Below, piece by piece: positions 15,491 to 25,284 of a DNA stretch of 33,753 nucleotides. The position numbers and the translations under genes were made by a program. The notes under the pieces were generated by a model. The model had not been told where the DNA came from. It did no database searches and saw nothing but the letters and a program-made list of their open reading frames with translations. Within the stretch, counting starts at the first letter, position 1; each line of letters opens with the position of its first letter. Source of the stretch: Tritrichomonas foetus (taxonomy: Eukaryota; Parabasalia; Tritrichomonadida; Tritrichomonadidae); contig MLAK01001089.1 in the NCBI GenBank assembly GCA_001839685.1, positions 1 through 33,753 on the forward strand, read 5' to 3'.

Positions 15491-16504
15491 TTATTGATTT
15501 TCATCTCCGCCTTTCTTCAGATCTTCTAAGTATTGCTCGTATTGACTTCTTGTCATCTGCTCATTATTTACGATCGGTGGTCTAGTTTTAACAATCGATC
15601 CATCTTTCAGTGTCACACCTGGCGCACAAACAAATCTATCGCTGAAAGAGATTTCTGCCACTTCATCATCAAAGACGGGAACATCAGGCTCGATAAATTT
15701 AACTTGCACTCTTTTCTTCTTCTGGCGCGAATCACGCTGCTGAACAACGGGCCGAGTAATTCTTGGAATATTGACAGTTCCTTTTGTCGGTTTAGTATTT
15801 GGTTTTTTAGTTGTTACTTTTGGCACAATTAAAGCGGGAGGAAGTCCTTTTGGTTCTTGGATTTGAATGACAGAAAAGTCGGAATCAACAGTGACTGCCT
15901 TCATTGTGATGCTCGTTTTCTTTTTGGCTTCTTCAAAAGCGTTTGTGATGATTTGCGCTTCAGTCAGTGTTGGCGCTTGCTTGGTATTTCTTTGCGCCTG
16001 TTTGGATTTTGACCGTTTTGTTGATGCAGCAATTGATCGGCTGCTTAGCATGGTTGTTTTGTTTTCTGGAATTTGATCTAATTGTGTCCTTGGACGATGC
16101 GAAGCTGTTGGTGGCTTTCGAATTTCCCTCTGCGGTGTGACTGATACTCTCAATCCAGATGCATCCGAGCCACGAACAGGCAAAACGCCGCCTGCCCATT
16201 CGTCAATAAGCGGAATAGCTAAATCTTCATCTGGTTCGGCTTCAACGTCGTTTGAATCGAGTGGAAAAGATGCCCAGGATGCATTCATGACTAACTCACG
16301 AGCAAGTGTTCGAGATGCATATGGACATATTTGCGATTGAATGTATTTCATATAGAGGATTTCGCCCCCTCTTCTCACGAGATCTTCTATCACGTCGTAA
16401 ACAACTTTATTTGGCTCGAGTAAATCATTGAGTTTGTGATCATAGAAGAACTCTGGTAGAAGATTTTGTTGATTTTGTTGAGCACGTGAGCTGTTATGGC
16501 TCAT
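15491..16504 (-). CDS. C2orf81-like protein (DUF4639-type)
   Basis: A 337-residue protein. The first about 115 residues look like the conserved N-terminal region of C2orf81-type proteins: a helix with VYDVIEDLVRRGGEILYMKYIQ, then C-P-Y-A-S-R-T-LARELV, an ASW, and an acidic run leading to PLIDEWAGGVLPV, the family's D-W-A-x-G-x-PV signature. The rest is basic, low-complexity and probably disordered (SKQAQRNTKQ, TTKKPNTKPTKG, QKKKRVQVKF), ending with a Glu/Lys helix. The human relative is associated with ciliated lineages, so a flagellar role is plausible in a flagellate but is inference. The assignment is from memory of the motif pattern and is tentative; the gene itself is secure, with a clear ATG and long frame. 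Confidence 0.6.
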   Translation of the reverse strand: MSHNSSRAQQNQQNLLPEFFYDHKLNDLLEPNKVVYDVIEDLVRRGGEILYMKYIQSQICPYASRTLARELVMNASWASFPLDSNDVEAEPDEDLAIPLIDEWAGGVLPVRGSDASGLRVSVTPQREIRKPPTASHRPRTQLDQIPENKTTMLSSRSIAASTKRSKSKQAQRNTKQAPTLTEAQIITNAFEEAKKKTSITMKAVTVDSDFSVIQIQEPKGLPPALIVPKVTTKKPNTKPTKGTVNIPRITRPVVQQRDSRQKKKRVQVKFIEPDVPVFDDEVAEISFSDRFVCAPGVTLKDGSIVKTRPPIVNNEQMTRSQYEQYLEDLKKGGDENQ

Positions 16505-16902
16505 TGTCTCGAATTATTTTCTTAACTGATGAAAAATCTCAAATGTTAGGAAGGTGAATATTTCAATGATTTACATCGTGTTTTCACCTTCCTCACATTT
16601 CTAATAACGAACTTTTTATTCAATAATTGATTGAAAGATATTATCGTTTGTTTTCTATATCTCGTCATTTAGAGTTTTTCATCTTAAATTTTCTGGCACT
16701 ATATAAATATATTTCAAAATAGATCATATTATTTCAATTAGATACCATTTTCATTCATATGACAGATTTTATTAAATTTTTCAATTCTTAGCATTTCTAT
16801 GATTTGAACATAAAAGATGTGTTTAAATAAAAAAGGAAACTATGTAGAAGATAAATGGCAATATAAAGATTTTATTTTAATTTTCGAACAAAAATTACAG
16901 TT
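16505..16902. other. Intergenic region, no gene seen
   Basis: AT-rich spacer between the C2orf81-like start and the striatin 3' end, both on the minus strand. It should contain the promoter of the former and the striatin 3' UTR. No coding frame or RNA gene is seen. Confidence 0.5.
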
Positions 16903-18210
16903 TTAATCATGAAGGAAAATATGCAATGCACCATCAGCACCACCGGTTGCGAAGTATGATTTGGCACAACTTCCACTTGGTGCTGCACATAGTGCTCCTT
17001 CTCCATATTTAGTTAAATGATTTTCTTTTTCGTCTTTTCCAATTGATTTTTCTTCGAAATTTTGGAGTGACCAAGCTTTTACTTTTCCATCACTGCAGCA
17101 AGATATGAAAAAGTCACCACAAGGGGTTAACGATAGAGATGCAATTGAATGAGTATGTACATTCACAATTTCTTTGACGATATCCAATTTCGGATATGAA
17201 ATGATTTTTATATCACCATTTTCATAACCAATGATGGCAAGCTTATCGTTTGGTGAGATGGCAAGAGCAGTAATTTCTTTACCGCTTTTCAAGCACATTT
17301 GGTTAGATGGAATAAAGTTTTCAAAGTATTGAATTGTATCATTTTCACATGCGACCAAAAAATGATTTGCGTCGCAAACCTTACAGAGTAAAGGCTTCCC
17401 ACATGTGTTTATCTCTTTTGGCGTACCTAAAAATATATCCCATGTCTTCAGTGTTCCATCAGCTGATGTAGTGATTGCATTTGTTCCAAATGTGTCAACT
17501 GACCATACAGCATCTGTATGAATCTGATGGTTATACATTTGATTATGGGTAATAATTCCATGAACATCATATAAAGTTACATCATTTCGAGGAAGCTGCC
17601 ACACGCAGGTTGATCCATCAAGAGCACCGCTGACCATCCATGGATCTCCGCCACTTGACAATGTGGCCAAACATAGAACAGGGGCTGGATGCCCTCTTAA
17701 TGAGCAAATATTTTGTGGCGGCCGACGAACTTTCCGTTTGGCCACGCTTTTAGGCTCAAGGTTAATGACTCTCATTGTTCCATCATCTGAAGCTGTTACA
17801 ACTAAAGGAGAGCTTGGATAAAAAGTTATGGCGCGAATGCAATCGAGATGAATAGTAAGGCAATGCTTGAATTTGTATTGGAATTCGGTTTTATGAGTGG
17901 GTCGAACAAAATTGTCGGTAGTTTCGTCGCTTTCTGGGGTAGATCTTTGGCTACTGAGAGGAATATTTGAATTTGTTTCAGTCGAGACTTCATTTCCTCC
18001 TCCGTTGCCCATAATTCCGAGTGAAATTTGTAGGTTGTAAATCTGCTCTTCTAGATCGCGCCTGCACAAATCCCAGGCCGTTTTTTTACCTGTCAATACG
18101 GATAATTCGGCTTGGAGGGTTTCGCGTTCAGCCTCCCACTTTTCTTGTTTCTCTTTATGTTGTTTGACCATTTGAATAATCTCGTTCATTGGCGGAAGTG
18201 ATGAATTCAT
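16903..18210 (-). CDS. Striatin-family WD40 protein (STRIPAK scaffold)
   Basis: A 435-residue protein with striatin order. An N-terminal coiled coil (residues about 5-58, IIQMVKQHKEKQEKWEAERE and WDLCRRDLEEQIYNLQISL) corresponds to the striatin dimerisation region. After a short Ser/Thr-rich linker comes a WD40 propeller from about 115 to the end. The propeller shows HLDCIRAITFYPSSPLVVTASDDGTMRVINL, the HPAPVLCLA repeat, IHTDAVWSVDTFG with TTSADGTLKTWD, and a final FATGGADGALHIF, the pattern of striatin blades. Striatins scaffold PP2A and GCK kinases in STRIPAK complexes; partners are not visible here. It is shorter than animal striatins because the linker is short. The frame continues to an ATG at 18426, but the extra 72 residues are Lys/Phe-rich and unlike the family, and an Inr-like motif lies just before 18210. 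Confidence 0.85.
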   Translation of the reverse strand: MNSSLPPMNEIIQMVKQHKEKQEKWEAERETLQAELSVLTGKKTAWDLCRRDLEEQIYNLQISLGIMGNGGGNEVSTETNSNIPLSSQRSTPESDETTDNFVRPTHKTEFQYKFKHCLTIHLDCIRAITFYPSSPLVVTASDDGTMRVINLEPKSVAKRKVRRPPQNICSLRGHPAPVLCLATLSSGGDPWMVSGALDGSTCVWQLPRNDVTLYDVHGIITHNQMYNHQIHTDAVWSVDTFGTNAITTSADGTLKTWDIFLGTPKEINTCGKPLLCKVCDANHFLVACENDTIQYFENFIPSNQMCLKSGKEITALAISPNDKLAIIGYENGDIKIISYPKLDIVKEIVNVHTHSIASLSLTPCGDFFISCCSDGKVKAWSLQNFEEKSIGKDEKENHLTKYGEGALCAAPSGSCAKSYFATGGADGALHIFLHD

Positions 18211-18220
18211 GAAACGCGGA

Positions 18221-18228
18221 AAAAATGA
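18221..18228 (-). promoter_or_regulatory. Inr-like element for the striatin gene
   Basis: TCATTTTT on the minus strand, with its A about 16 bases before the ATG at 18210. It favours that start over the in-frame ATG at 18426. Confidence 0.35.
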
Positions 18229-18426
18229 AAGTTCTACTTTTTGTTTTCTCTTTTTTGGTTGAAAAGTTGTAAAATTGAACGTTAAGCAGCTGATGGTTTT
18301 GAATGGTTTACAAAAGAATAAATTTTTGAGACTTTGGATTTTATGAGTTTTTTCGGTGTGTTTTTTTATGTAAAACTGTTTGAAGATATTTCTATAATAG
18401 TGTGCGCTTATTTTGTCGACACTCAT

Positions 18427-19038
18427 TATTTCTCATTTTCTTGGTTTATGAGTCATAATCTGGAATGAGAAAATTGATCTAATTAGCAAATATGAGAACT
18501 ATTATTAATCTTTATCTGTTTAGATTAATTTTTGAATATTATAGTATAGAGTACTTTCAGAACATTCGAAAATGTGATTTTGTTGTTATTCACTTCTCAT
18601 GAGTATTCAATGTATTCATTTTTTTCTCTTCTTCAATGTTACAACGATATATTATAAGTCAGTATATAAAAGTGCATATTTCACATATTCATAGAAACAA
18701 TCGTGATATTTACCGAAACAGAGTTTCTCGTAAAATGATGGATAAATTGAGACGTCTTTGAAAATCCATTAGAAAAAGTTCGCTAACATAGAAATATTTC
18801 TTAAGAAAAATTCTAAAATTCAAAGAAAATTAATTTATATATCATTATACGGGAAATTTGTACAGAAATGAGTTATCAGAAAATGAAAGGAATTCCAGCG
18901 TTAAATGAGGAATGGCAAGTATTTAACAGCATATTCATTCATAGATAATTTTCTCAGATTTTGTAAAAAAATGATCTTCGTGTTTTCGTTTTCACGATTT
19001 TCAAAATTGTAAAAAAAAGGTGAAAAAAGTTCACAAAA
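18427..19038. other. Intergenic region between divergent genes
   Basis: About 610 AT-rich bases between the striatin gene and the divergent Ser-rich coiled-coil gene. No coding frame or structured RNA is recognised. A GTTCAC close to the downstream ATG is a weak Inr candidate. Confidence 0.5.
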
Positions 19039-21837
19039 ATGAACAAGCGCTCCAAAAAGAGGAGTTCTGAAATAAATCAAAATTCGCCTAAAAAATCACA
19101 GCCATTCATCCCAGAAAATCCCGTATTAGCAAATTTCTACACTGCCATTTCAGCATTTCTCAATAATATTTCCAATGAAGAACCAACAGCATCGTTTAAC
19201 GACGCCTTCATCGAAATAATCAAAGATACAGGAAGAGTTCTACAGCATGACCCAGCTTCTTTAACAGCCGCCGCCCTCGATGCCAAATGGCTAAAATTAT
19301 CTAACCAGATTCAATTCGTTGTTCAACAGATCAATCACAGAAATCAATCATCACAGATTTTACAACGTATTACGGCAATTAAAGATACGGTTGTGTCAGT
19401 AAATAATGCGGTTCCAATCGCATCAGCTGCCAAAAAAGAACATCACTCACTTTATCTGCTCATAAAAAAGGCTGTTTCACAAGTCGAACAATCTGCAGAA
19501 GTCAACGATGAAGACCGCGTTGCAATTCAGTTGAGAAAATTCAAGAATGATTTATCACATAATTATACAAAATTTTTTCAATTGTCTTCACTTGATAGGG
19601 CGTCTTCAATTAATGCTTTACAAGAGTGCAGAAAAAACACTGATCAAATTTTAAGAATTTTAGCGGGCACTAACCAAGTTGTGATTTTGCCGATAGAGTT
19701 TAGAAATTTCACTCGTTTTATTAATGAATTGAAAGTGAAGTCAGATATCAAAAGACCTTCAATTCCTGTTCGATCAAAAACTCCACCAGCTAGAGTTCAG
19801 AAACAGCAAATAATTATTCAACGAAATAATCCAAATCACCAATGCACTTCAACAAATGCATCAACAACGAATAACACAAGTAATATGATATGTGTTTCTT
19901 CATCTACATCAAAAGGCCCACTTCAAAATGGCCAAAAATCACCTGCAGGTAAGTCACTCAAGCTGAATCAATCAAATTTAACAAAAAGTTCAACAGTGAG
20001 ATCAAAAACACCGCCTTCAAGATTAACATCGACTTTATCGGCAAGATCTAATGCAATCAGGCCAAAGCAAAAGTTCTCAAAAAATACTAATTTTAGTACT
20101 ACAAATAGCAGTATAATTAGTGCAACAAGCAACAATAGTGTTCAAAAAACCGAGAGGAGTGATAAAATTGAGAGAATCGATAGGAATGATGATATTTTAT
20201 CACCAAGACGAACAAAACTTCCTCGAAGTGATTCACTTAGTAAACCTCTCACAAAAATTCCACCATCAAGATCGCCAAGATCTTCCTTACTTTCAACTCG
20301 GACATCAAACCTAAAGAAAAATTCAATTAATTCTATTTCTTCTCCTTCAAAAACTCACACACCCAAAAAATCTTCTTCTTCTAACCATCATGCGACTACA
20401 TCAACTAGTAATCATAATATCTCCAATACACCCACAAACATAAGCCATATTAATGCAAACCGTAGTAATACAAATACAGATTCTAGCTCAGTTTCTAACA
20501 CGAATATAAACATTAGTGTGAATGGTAGTAGTGGGTCTAATGGTGGCAGTGAAAGTTCTAATCAAAAGAAAAATGATGCAACAAAGACTGAAACATCAAA
20601 TCTTGTTTCAACTGTTGTGAATATTCACCACATTGTTCCGAAAAGTGGAAACAGTAGTATTTTATCAAGTACACCGTCACTTCAATCCATTCAATCATTT
20701 GACAGTGAAACTGATCAACTTGTGATGGCAGTCACCAAAGCAAAAGCTCAAGCGCGAGAAAAATCGCCCACTTTAGAAAAACTACAGCATGAATTAAGTG
20801 GTGGTGATTTCCTTTTATCTCGTGATGAGCCACCAACACTTAAACATAAATCTTTGGATGATCCATTAAGTAAATCGTTTGATAAGTCATCAAATGGTGA
20901 TCCCAAAGAAACAATTGAAGAAATTTATGAAAAATTTCATGAAAAATTAAAGAAATATGATTTTTTGGTTTCTACGCATGAAAACATCGAAAACTTTCTT
21001 TCTAAATGCCGAAAAAGTTCAACCAAGCAATCTCTTCTTGAATTTGAATTATCAAATTTTCACGAGTGCATTGCTTCTTTATATGTCTCACAAAATGATG
21101 ACAGTAATTTTTTGAAATTCGGACATTCACTTGCTCGATTAAGTAAAGAAATTGAAAATTCGTTTGATGGGAAAGTCCAGTATGAAACTTTACCAGAATT
21201 TTATTCTAATGTTGAAAAAATCACTTCGAATCTCCAATCATCGAATTCTGATGTGCAAAGAACCCTTGAAAATTATCAAACAAACTTTTCGAATTGCAAA
21301 AAGACTTTAATGAAATATGTTTTTAAACAATCCAAGAAAACTGATATGAAAAATTTTGAACACGAAAATTTTCAACTTTCTCAAGAAATTGATCGACTAA
21401 GCAAAGAATTAAAAAATATTTCTAATTCACATCAAAAATTACAAAATTCTGCCAAACATGAAAGTTTGGAAAGATTTGTAAAAAATGATGAATTAACTGA
21501 TGTTGATTTGGAAGAACTCAATTCATTTGAACTTCTTTTCCTTCAAGAAAAACTGAAATCACAGCTTTCATCTTTAGTAGAAGAGAAGGAACAAGAAATT
21601 ACCGAAATTAAATTGCATCAAGAAGAATTGTATGACAAACAAGTCAATTTAAGAAAAGAATTACAGGAAATCCAACAAGAAGTTCAAGATATTTATACAA
21701 CATTGTCAAAAAGTAAAAAATCCATTACAGTTGAATATCATTTTCAAATAATCAATAAAGAAGAATTACAGTCAATTTTAGTGGAATTGTTTAGGCGAGA
21801 ATCCAAAATCTTACAAACTTTGTCTTCTTTTCCATAA
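19039..21837 (+). CDS. Large Ser/Asn-rich protein with C-terminal coiled coil
   Basis: A 932-residue protein of unknown family. Residues about 25-235 are mostly helical, with hydrophobic spacing suggesting a folded N-terminal helical domain. Residues about 240-560 are low complexity (S, T, N, K) with the motif RSKTPP-[AS]-R twice and further S/T-P-x-R/K sites (SPRRTKLP, SRSPRSS), consistent with a phosphorylated basic linker of the kind seen in microtubule-binding proteins. Residues about 620-930 form coiled coil (QLSQEIDRLSKELKNI, QEEQ-like heptads, KELQEIQQEVQDIYTTL). It is probably a cytoskeletal protein; microtubule binding is inference from composition only. The ATG starts the frame with a basic leader (MNKRSKKRSS), which could act as a nuclear or basic targeting patch. 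Confidence 0.85.
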   Translation: MNKRSKKRSSEINQNSPKKSQPFIPENPVLANFYTAISAFLNNISNEEPTASFNDAFIEIIKDTGRVLQHDPASLTAAALDAKWLKLSNQIQFVVQQINHRNQSSQILQRITAIKDTVVSVNNAVPIASAAKKEHHSLYLLIKKAVSQVEQSAEVNDEDRVAIQLRKFKNDLSHNYTKFFQLSSLDRASSINALQECRKNTDQILRILAGTNQVVILPIEFRNFTRFINELKVKSDIKRPSIPVRSKTPPARVQKQQIIIQRNNPNHQCTSTNASTTNNTSNMICVSSSTSKGPLQNGQKSPAGKSLKLNQSNLTKSSTVRSKTPPSRLTSTLSARSNAIRPKQKFSKNTNFSTTNSSIISATSNNSVQKTERSDKIERIDRNDDILSPRRTKLPRSDSLSKPLTKIPPSRSPRSSLLSTRTSNLKKNSINSISSPSKTHTPKKSSSSNHHATTSTSNHNISNTPTNISHINANRSNTNTDSSSVSNTNINISVNGSSGSNGGSESSNQKKNDATKTETSNLVSTVVNIHHIVPKSGNSSILSSTPSLQSIQSFDSETDQLVMAVTKAKAQAREKSPTLEKLQHELSGGDFLLSRDEPPTLKHKSLDDPLSKSFDKSSNGDPKETIEEIYEKFHEKLKKYDFLVSTHENIENFLSKCRKSSTKQSLLEFELSNFHECIASLYVSQNDDSNFLKFGHSLARLSKEIENSFDGKVQYETLPEFYSNVEKITSNLQSSNSDVQRTLENYQTNFSNCKKTLMKYVFKQSKKTDMKNFEHENFQLSQEIDRLSKELKNISNSHQKLQNSAKHESLERFVKNDELTDVDLEELNSFELLFLQEKLKSQLSSLVEEKEQEITEIKLHQEELYDKQVNLRKELQEIQQEVQDIYTTLSKSKKSITVEYHFQIINKEELQSILVELFRRESKILQTLSSFP

Positions 21838-21902
21838 TGCTTTTATATTAATAGATTTTATATTTTATGCGGACTTCTAAATTAATAAATTCTATCGAAT
21901 TC

Positions 21903-21926
21903 TTTTTTTTTTTTTTTTTTTTTTTT
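21903..21926. repeat. 24-base T homopolymer
   Basis: An uninterrupted run of T about 65 bases after the stop of the coiled-coil gene, between it and the convergent RRM gene. It is length-variable by nature and may be a site of sequencing error. Confidence 0.9.
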
Positions 21927-22076
21927 AATAAGTAACAAGTTGGAATATTCATTACTAACTTTTCCACAGAATGTTTAACAATTGTTAATTTGAAAATTGT
22001 TTGTGGAACTTATACATGAAAAGTATTAAAAAATAATGGGAAAAGATTCTAAATTTTCAACGATCTAACATATTTA

Positions 22077-23927
22077 CTAAAAAATTGATTCATTTGGTAA
22101 AACAGAAACTGAAGTATTATATTCATTGCAATAATCACTTAGAATCTCAAGGTCATGTTGATTACAAAGATATAAAACAGTTTTTGATGAGCATCCAAAC
22201 CCAATTTTGGCAAGGAAACGGTTTTTCTCCTTTGGCACATCAAATAAGATAATGAGTGGTACTTCCTCATTGGTGAAGTCAAAACTGACAATTTCGGCAG
22301 CTACATATGCTTGTGATTCTCCTTTAATAAACTTACTTAACGAATCAGAAGAAGTAGAAATTTGGTTGTTTTGTAAAATTGTAGAAATTTCATCGGCCGT
22401 ATTCTGGTCAGAAGCAAAAATTACCGACTTTTTGATCTTATTTTTCCTGAAAAACTCCAAAAGCTTGTTGATTTTCGTTTCATCGGAAGTTTCGAGATAA
22501 TACTGACTAATATCCTTGAAAATGACTTCGCCTTGGAGAAAATCGTCTGCGAATGAAATCATCAATTCTCGATCTTTGTAAGTTCTGTGATTGAAAGAGT
22601 CGATGATTAGAATTGCATCTTCGAGGGTTTCAAAAGTTACAAGTGCGAAGCTTTGCAAATCATCATCACTACCTTCATCAGTTTCTTCATCACATTCCAA
22701 ATCATCATCTTTATTTTCACATGTGATATTATCACTTTCATTTACCTTATTTTTTTCATTTTCATTATCACAATTTTCTTTTTCATGATTACTATTTTCT
22801 TCTTCATTTTTTTCATTTTCATTATTACAATTTTCTTTTTCATTATTACAATTTTCATTTTCATTATCACAATTTTCTTTTTCATGATTACAATTTTCTT
22901 CTTCATGATAACAATTTTCTTTTTCATTCTGACAATTTTCATCTTGATTCTCAGTTTTATTTTCATCTATTTCATTTCTGTCATTTCCAGGAATGAATAA
23001 AATGTCGTTTTGGTAAGAAATGTTTCCTTTTTTATGGAAGAGCAGAATGAGATCTCTTTCAGTGACATCATTTGGTAAATTAGAAATGCATAAAATAGTC
23101 GGATGTAATTCGGAATTATATTCATCACTCTGTTCAAATCTTCGACATAAAATCAATTTACCATCAAATTCTTTCTCGTTTAGTCCATTTACAGCCAAAA
23201 CAGCCTCTTCGTGTGATTTCATCTCACAAATCACTCTCCTTCTTCCGCATTTTAATGAAATTTTGTTTGATGATCCAAAAGGAGAAATATATTTCTCTAC
23301 AATCCGACTTTTTGAGAGAAAATCATTTTTTGGAATATTTTCAATAATTATTTTGGTGAACGTTTTTTCAAGTTCTTCGTCTTTCTCAATCACCACTTTA
23401 GGCTTACGATATAATGTTATTGAAACCTGTTTACGGTTAAATAAATATCCGTTGAAATATTTTATTGCTTTCGAAGCGTCGCTGGGGTTTCGATATTGAA
23501 TCATTACCCATCCGCTTGACTTTTCGTACGTGTGGAACTTTGAATAGATGATTTCGCCAATTTCGCTAAATATTGTATAAATGTCAGGTGGATCAATTAA
23601 TTCATCAAGATTCTGGATAACGATTATACCTTCTCCCTTTTCTTTCAATCTGTTCGTTTCTTCGTCAATCAATTCTACAACGATGATAAAATTCTGAATG
23701 ATCGAATAATTAAATTCAGAAACAAAGTCTTTGGCATCGTCCAAATCGTTAAAAGAAACAATTGCGTAACAAACGTGCCTTCCGTAAGCGTTTATTTGAT
23801 CGTTTTTCATGACAACATTATTGACACCGAATTTCTCGCAGAATAAGTCTTCGTTGATGACTGGCTGTCCGTTTTGATCTATTGGCAAGTTTCGGACTAA
23901 AACTGGGAAGTCACTTGCAACTTCCAT
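22077..23927 (-). CDS. PABP-like four-RRM protein with degenerate DEAD-box helicase C-domain
   Basis: A 616-residue protein. Four RRMs are visible in PABP-like order: RRM1 (about 8-88, VLVRNLP and HVCYAIVSF), RRM2 (about 97-175, IVIQNL and GWVMIQY), RRM3 (about 190-265, IIIENI and RRVICEM) and RRM4 (from about 277, LCISNLP and FALVTF). RRM4 is split by an acidic Asn/Glu/Lys insertion (about 317-424) made of seven-residue units ending in Cys. From about 465 the sequence follows a DEAD-box RecA2 domain: ISQYYLET with a following TKINKLLEFF, then KKSVIFASDQNTADEISTIL, a VPLIILFDVP strand and FLAKIGFG where HRxGRxxR would be. The arginine motifs are lost, so helicase activity is unlikely. The ATG at 23927 is preferred; the frame's nominal first codon at 23930 is TTG. 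Confidence 0.78.
   Translation of the reverse strand: MEVASDFPVLVRNLPIDQNGQPVINEDLFCEKFGVNNVVMKNDQINAYGRHVCYAIVSFNDLDDAKDFVSEFNYSIIQNFIIVVELIDEETNRLKEKGEGIIVIQNLDELIDPPDIYTIFSEIGEIIYSKFHTYEKSSGWVMIQYRNPSDASKAIKYFNGYLFNRKQVSITLYRKPKVVIEKDEELEKTFTKIIIENIPKNDFLSKSRIVEKYISPFGSSNKISLKCGRRRVICEMKSHEEAVLAVNGLNEKEFDGKLILCRRFEQSDEYNSELHPTILCISNLPNDVTERDLILLFHKKGNISYQNDILFIPGNDRNEIDENKTENQDENCQNEKENCYHEEENCNHEKENCDNENENCNNEKENCNNENEKNEEENSNHEKENCDNENEKNKVNESDNITCENKDDDLECDEETDEGSDDDLQSFALVTFETLEDAILIIDSFNHRTYKDRELMISFADDFLQGEVIFKDISQYYLETSDETKINKLLEFFRKNKIKKSVIFASDQNTADEISTILQNNQISTSSDSLSKFIKGESQAYVAAEIVSFDFTNEEVPLIILFDVPKEKNRFLAKIGFGCSSKTVLYLCNQHDLEILSDYCNEYNTSVSVLPNESIF
22735..22960. repeat. 21-bp coding minisatellite in the RRM gene
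   Basis: Imperfect repeats of a 21-base unit encoding [NH]-E-[KEN]-E-N-[CS]-[NDY] on the minus strand, about eight to nine units with some shortened to 12-15 bases. They form the acidic insertion inside RRM4. The plus strand reads as an open F/I-rich frame, which is only a shadow. Confidence 0.85.
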
Positions 23928-24410
23928 CAATTTTGAAATGACCTCGATTTTATGATAAAATTGACCATGATAAATCTCAACAAAATGATGTAATCAATCA
24001 TGAATGAATTCATAGAAACAAAGTTATTTCATAATCAATCAAACTATGTATCTAATTACTTTGTTGAAACATGGAATTTTGTTATTTTATAAAATTTTGT
24101 TATATTTTATCAAATTTATCTTTCATATTTTTGGAAAAATTAATATAGCTTTATGAAAATGCGTAATAACTCTTGTATGAACTTCATACCTGGAATAACA
24201 AAATATCATAAAAAGATAGATACTATCTATTAGATAAATAAAATAGAGCAAAAAATATCCGCTAATCTAGTTTTTATCAAAAAATTCATAAAAAAGAAAG
24301 GTTTTCATTTGTCATTAATGATGACCCATCATTGCTATGACCAAAATGTAATAAAAAATTGGTCATTAATAATGATTCGCCATGTGTCATTTTAAAATCA
24401 ACATTGAAAA
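23928..24410. other. Intergenic region upstream of the RRM gene
   Basis: AT-rich. An Inr-like TCATTTCA (minus strand, 23934-23941) sits just before the RRM gene ATG. A GTCATTAATRATGA-like motif occurs twice (about 24311 and 24362). No coding frame is supported up to the last ankyrin fragment. Confidence 0.45.
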
Positions 24411-25284
24411 TTAATAATCACGAACCTTCGCTCCGTGATCAATCAGGAACCTTTGAATTTCATGTCTGTTCATTGATCTCGCCCAATGGTATGGTTGCAA
24501 AAGTTAACAAAAGAAAAAAACACCAAAAATTACAAAAATTAAAACACCGTTATCTTTTGCGCTTAAATCCGCTCCATTTTTATAGAAAATATCAATAGTT
24601 TCAACACAAGGCTTGCATGCAGCATAATGTAAAGGTGTTGCACCAAAAATAATATAATGAAACTCGATAAAACAAATAAAATTATAAAACACAGGTCCTC
24701 AAATTAACATCAGCGCCATGCGAACACAAAATTTGAATAACTTCAGTTTTCATTTCAGAAGCTGCAGTATGAAGAGGTGATTCCAGTTTATTATTTGTCA
24801 TTGATAAATCTAAGCCAAGTCCATAGCACAGCCACAAAATCAAAGCGCGCTGATTATATTTAACCGCATAGTGAACCGCTCCATTTCCGTCAATATCTGT
24901 GTCGTTTATATCTGAACCGTTTTCAATTAAAAGCTGAATGATCGGAAGGGATCCTCCTGCAATTGCAAATAAAAATGGCGTTCGCTGCTTCCTGTCTTGA
25001 TAGAAAACGTCTACATTTTGAGCAATCATATATGAAACGCATTTGTAGCTCTTTAAAAAGCACGCAACGCAGAAAATTGAAGGCTGATATAAAAATAAAT
25101 CTGATCTCATTTCTTTTGGGACTTTGGTGAATATTTCATCGACTGAAAACATCATTTTGCAATATTCGTCAAGTGTAACATCATCGTCTTCTGTGAATAT
25201 TTTTAGTAAATCGTATTCCTCCATGAAGGAAACTCCTGAGATAATTTCTTTTGGTTTCTGTAGAATTGAATGAAATAATTTCAC
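24411..25284 (-). pseudogene. Broken ankyrin-repeat gene (three frames)
   Basis: Ankyrin-repeat coding sequence in three pieces. Piece 1 (frame open from GTG 25284, first ATG 25224, to stop 24682) has an N-terminal helical region as in trichomonad ankyrin proteins and three or four repeats (KQRTPFLFAIAGGSLPIIQL, GNGAVHYAVKYNQRA, ESPLHTAASEMKTEVIQIL), ending ADVNLRT. Piece 2 continues in another frame with GATPLHYAACKPCVETIDIF and ADLSAKDN. Piece 3 resumes as HWARSMNRHEIQRFLIDHGA and ends at TAA 24411-24413. Each gap is a T-rich segment of about 45-60 bases placed where the next repeat's loop should be. No trichomonad splice signals (GTATGT, or ACTAACACACAG) are present, so decay is favoured over splicing. 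The N-terminus also looks shorter than usual. Confidence 0.7.

Noticed and set aside
18211..18426. 72-residue extension of the striatin homologue
   Set aside because: It has a real ATG, but its Lys/Phe-rich sequence does not match striatins, and an Inr-like site lies inside it just before 18210. Kept as a less likely alternative.
22653..23000. Plus-strand frame of 115 codons rich in I and F
   Set aside because: It is the antisense shadow of the repetitive acidic insertion in the RRM gene.
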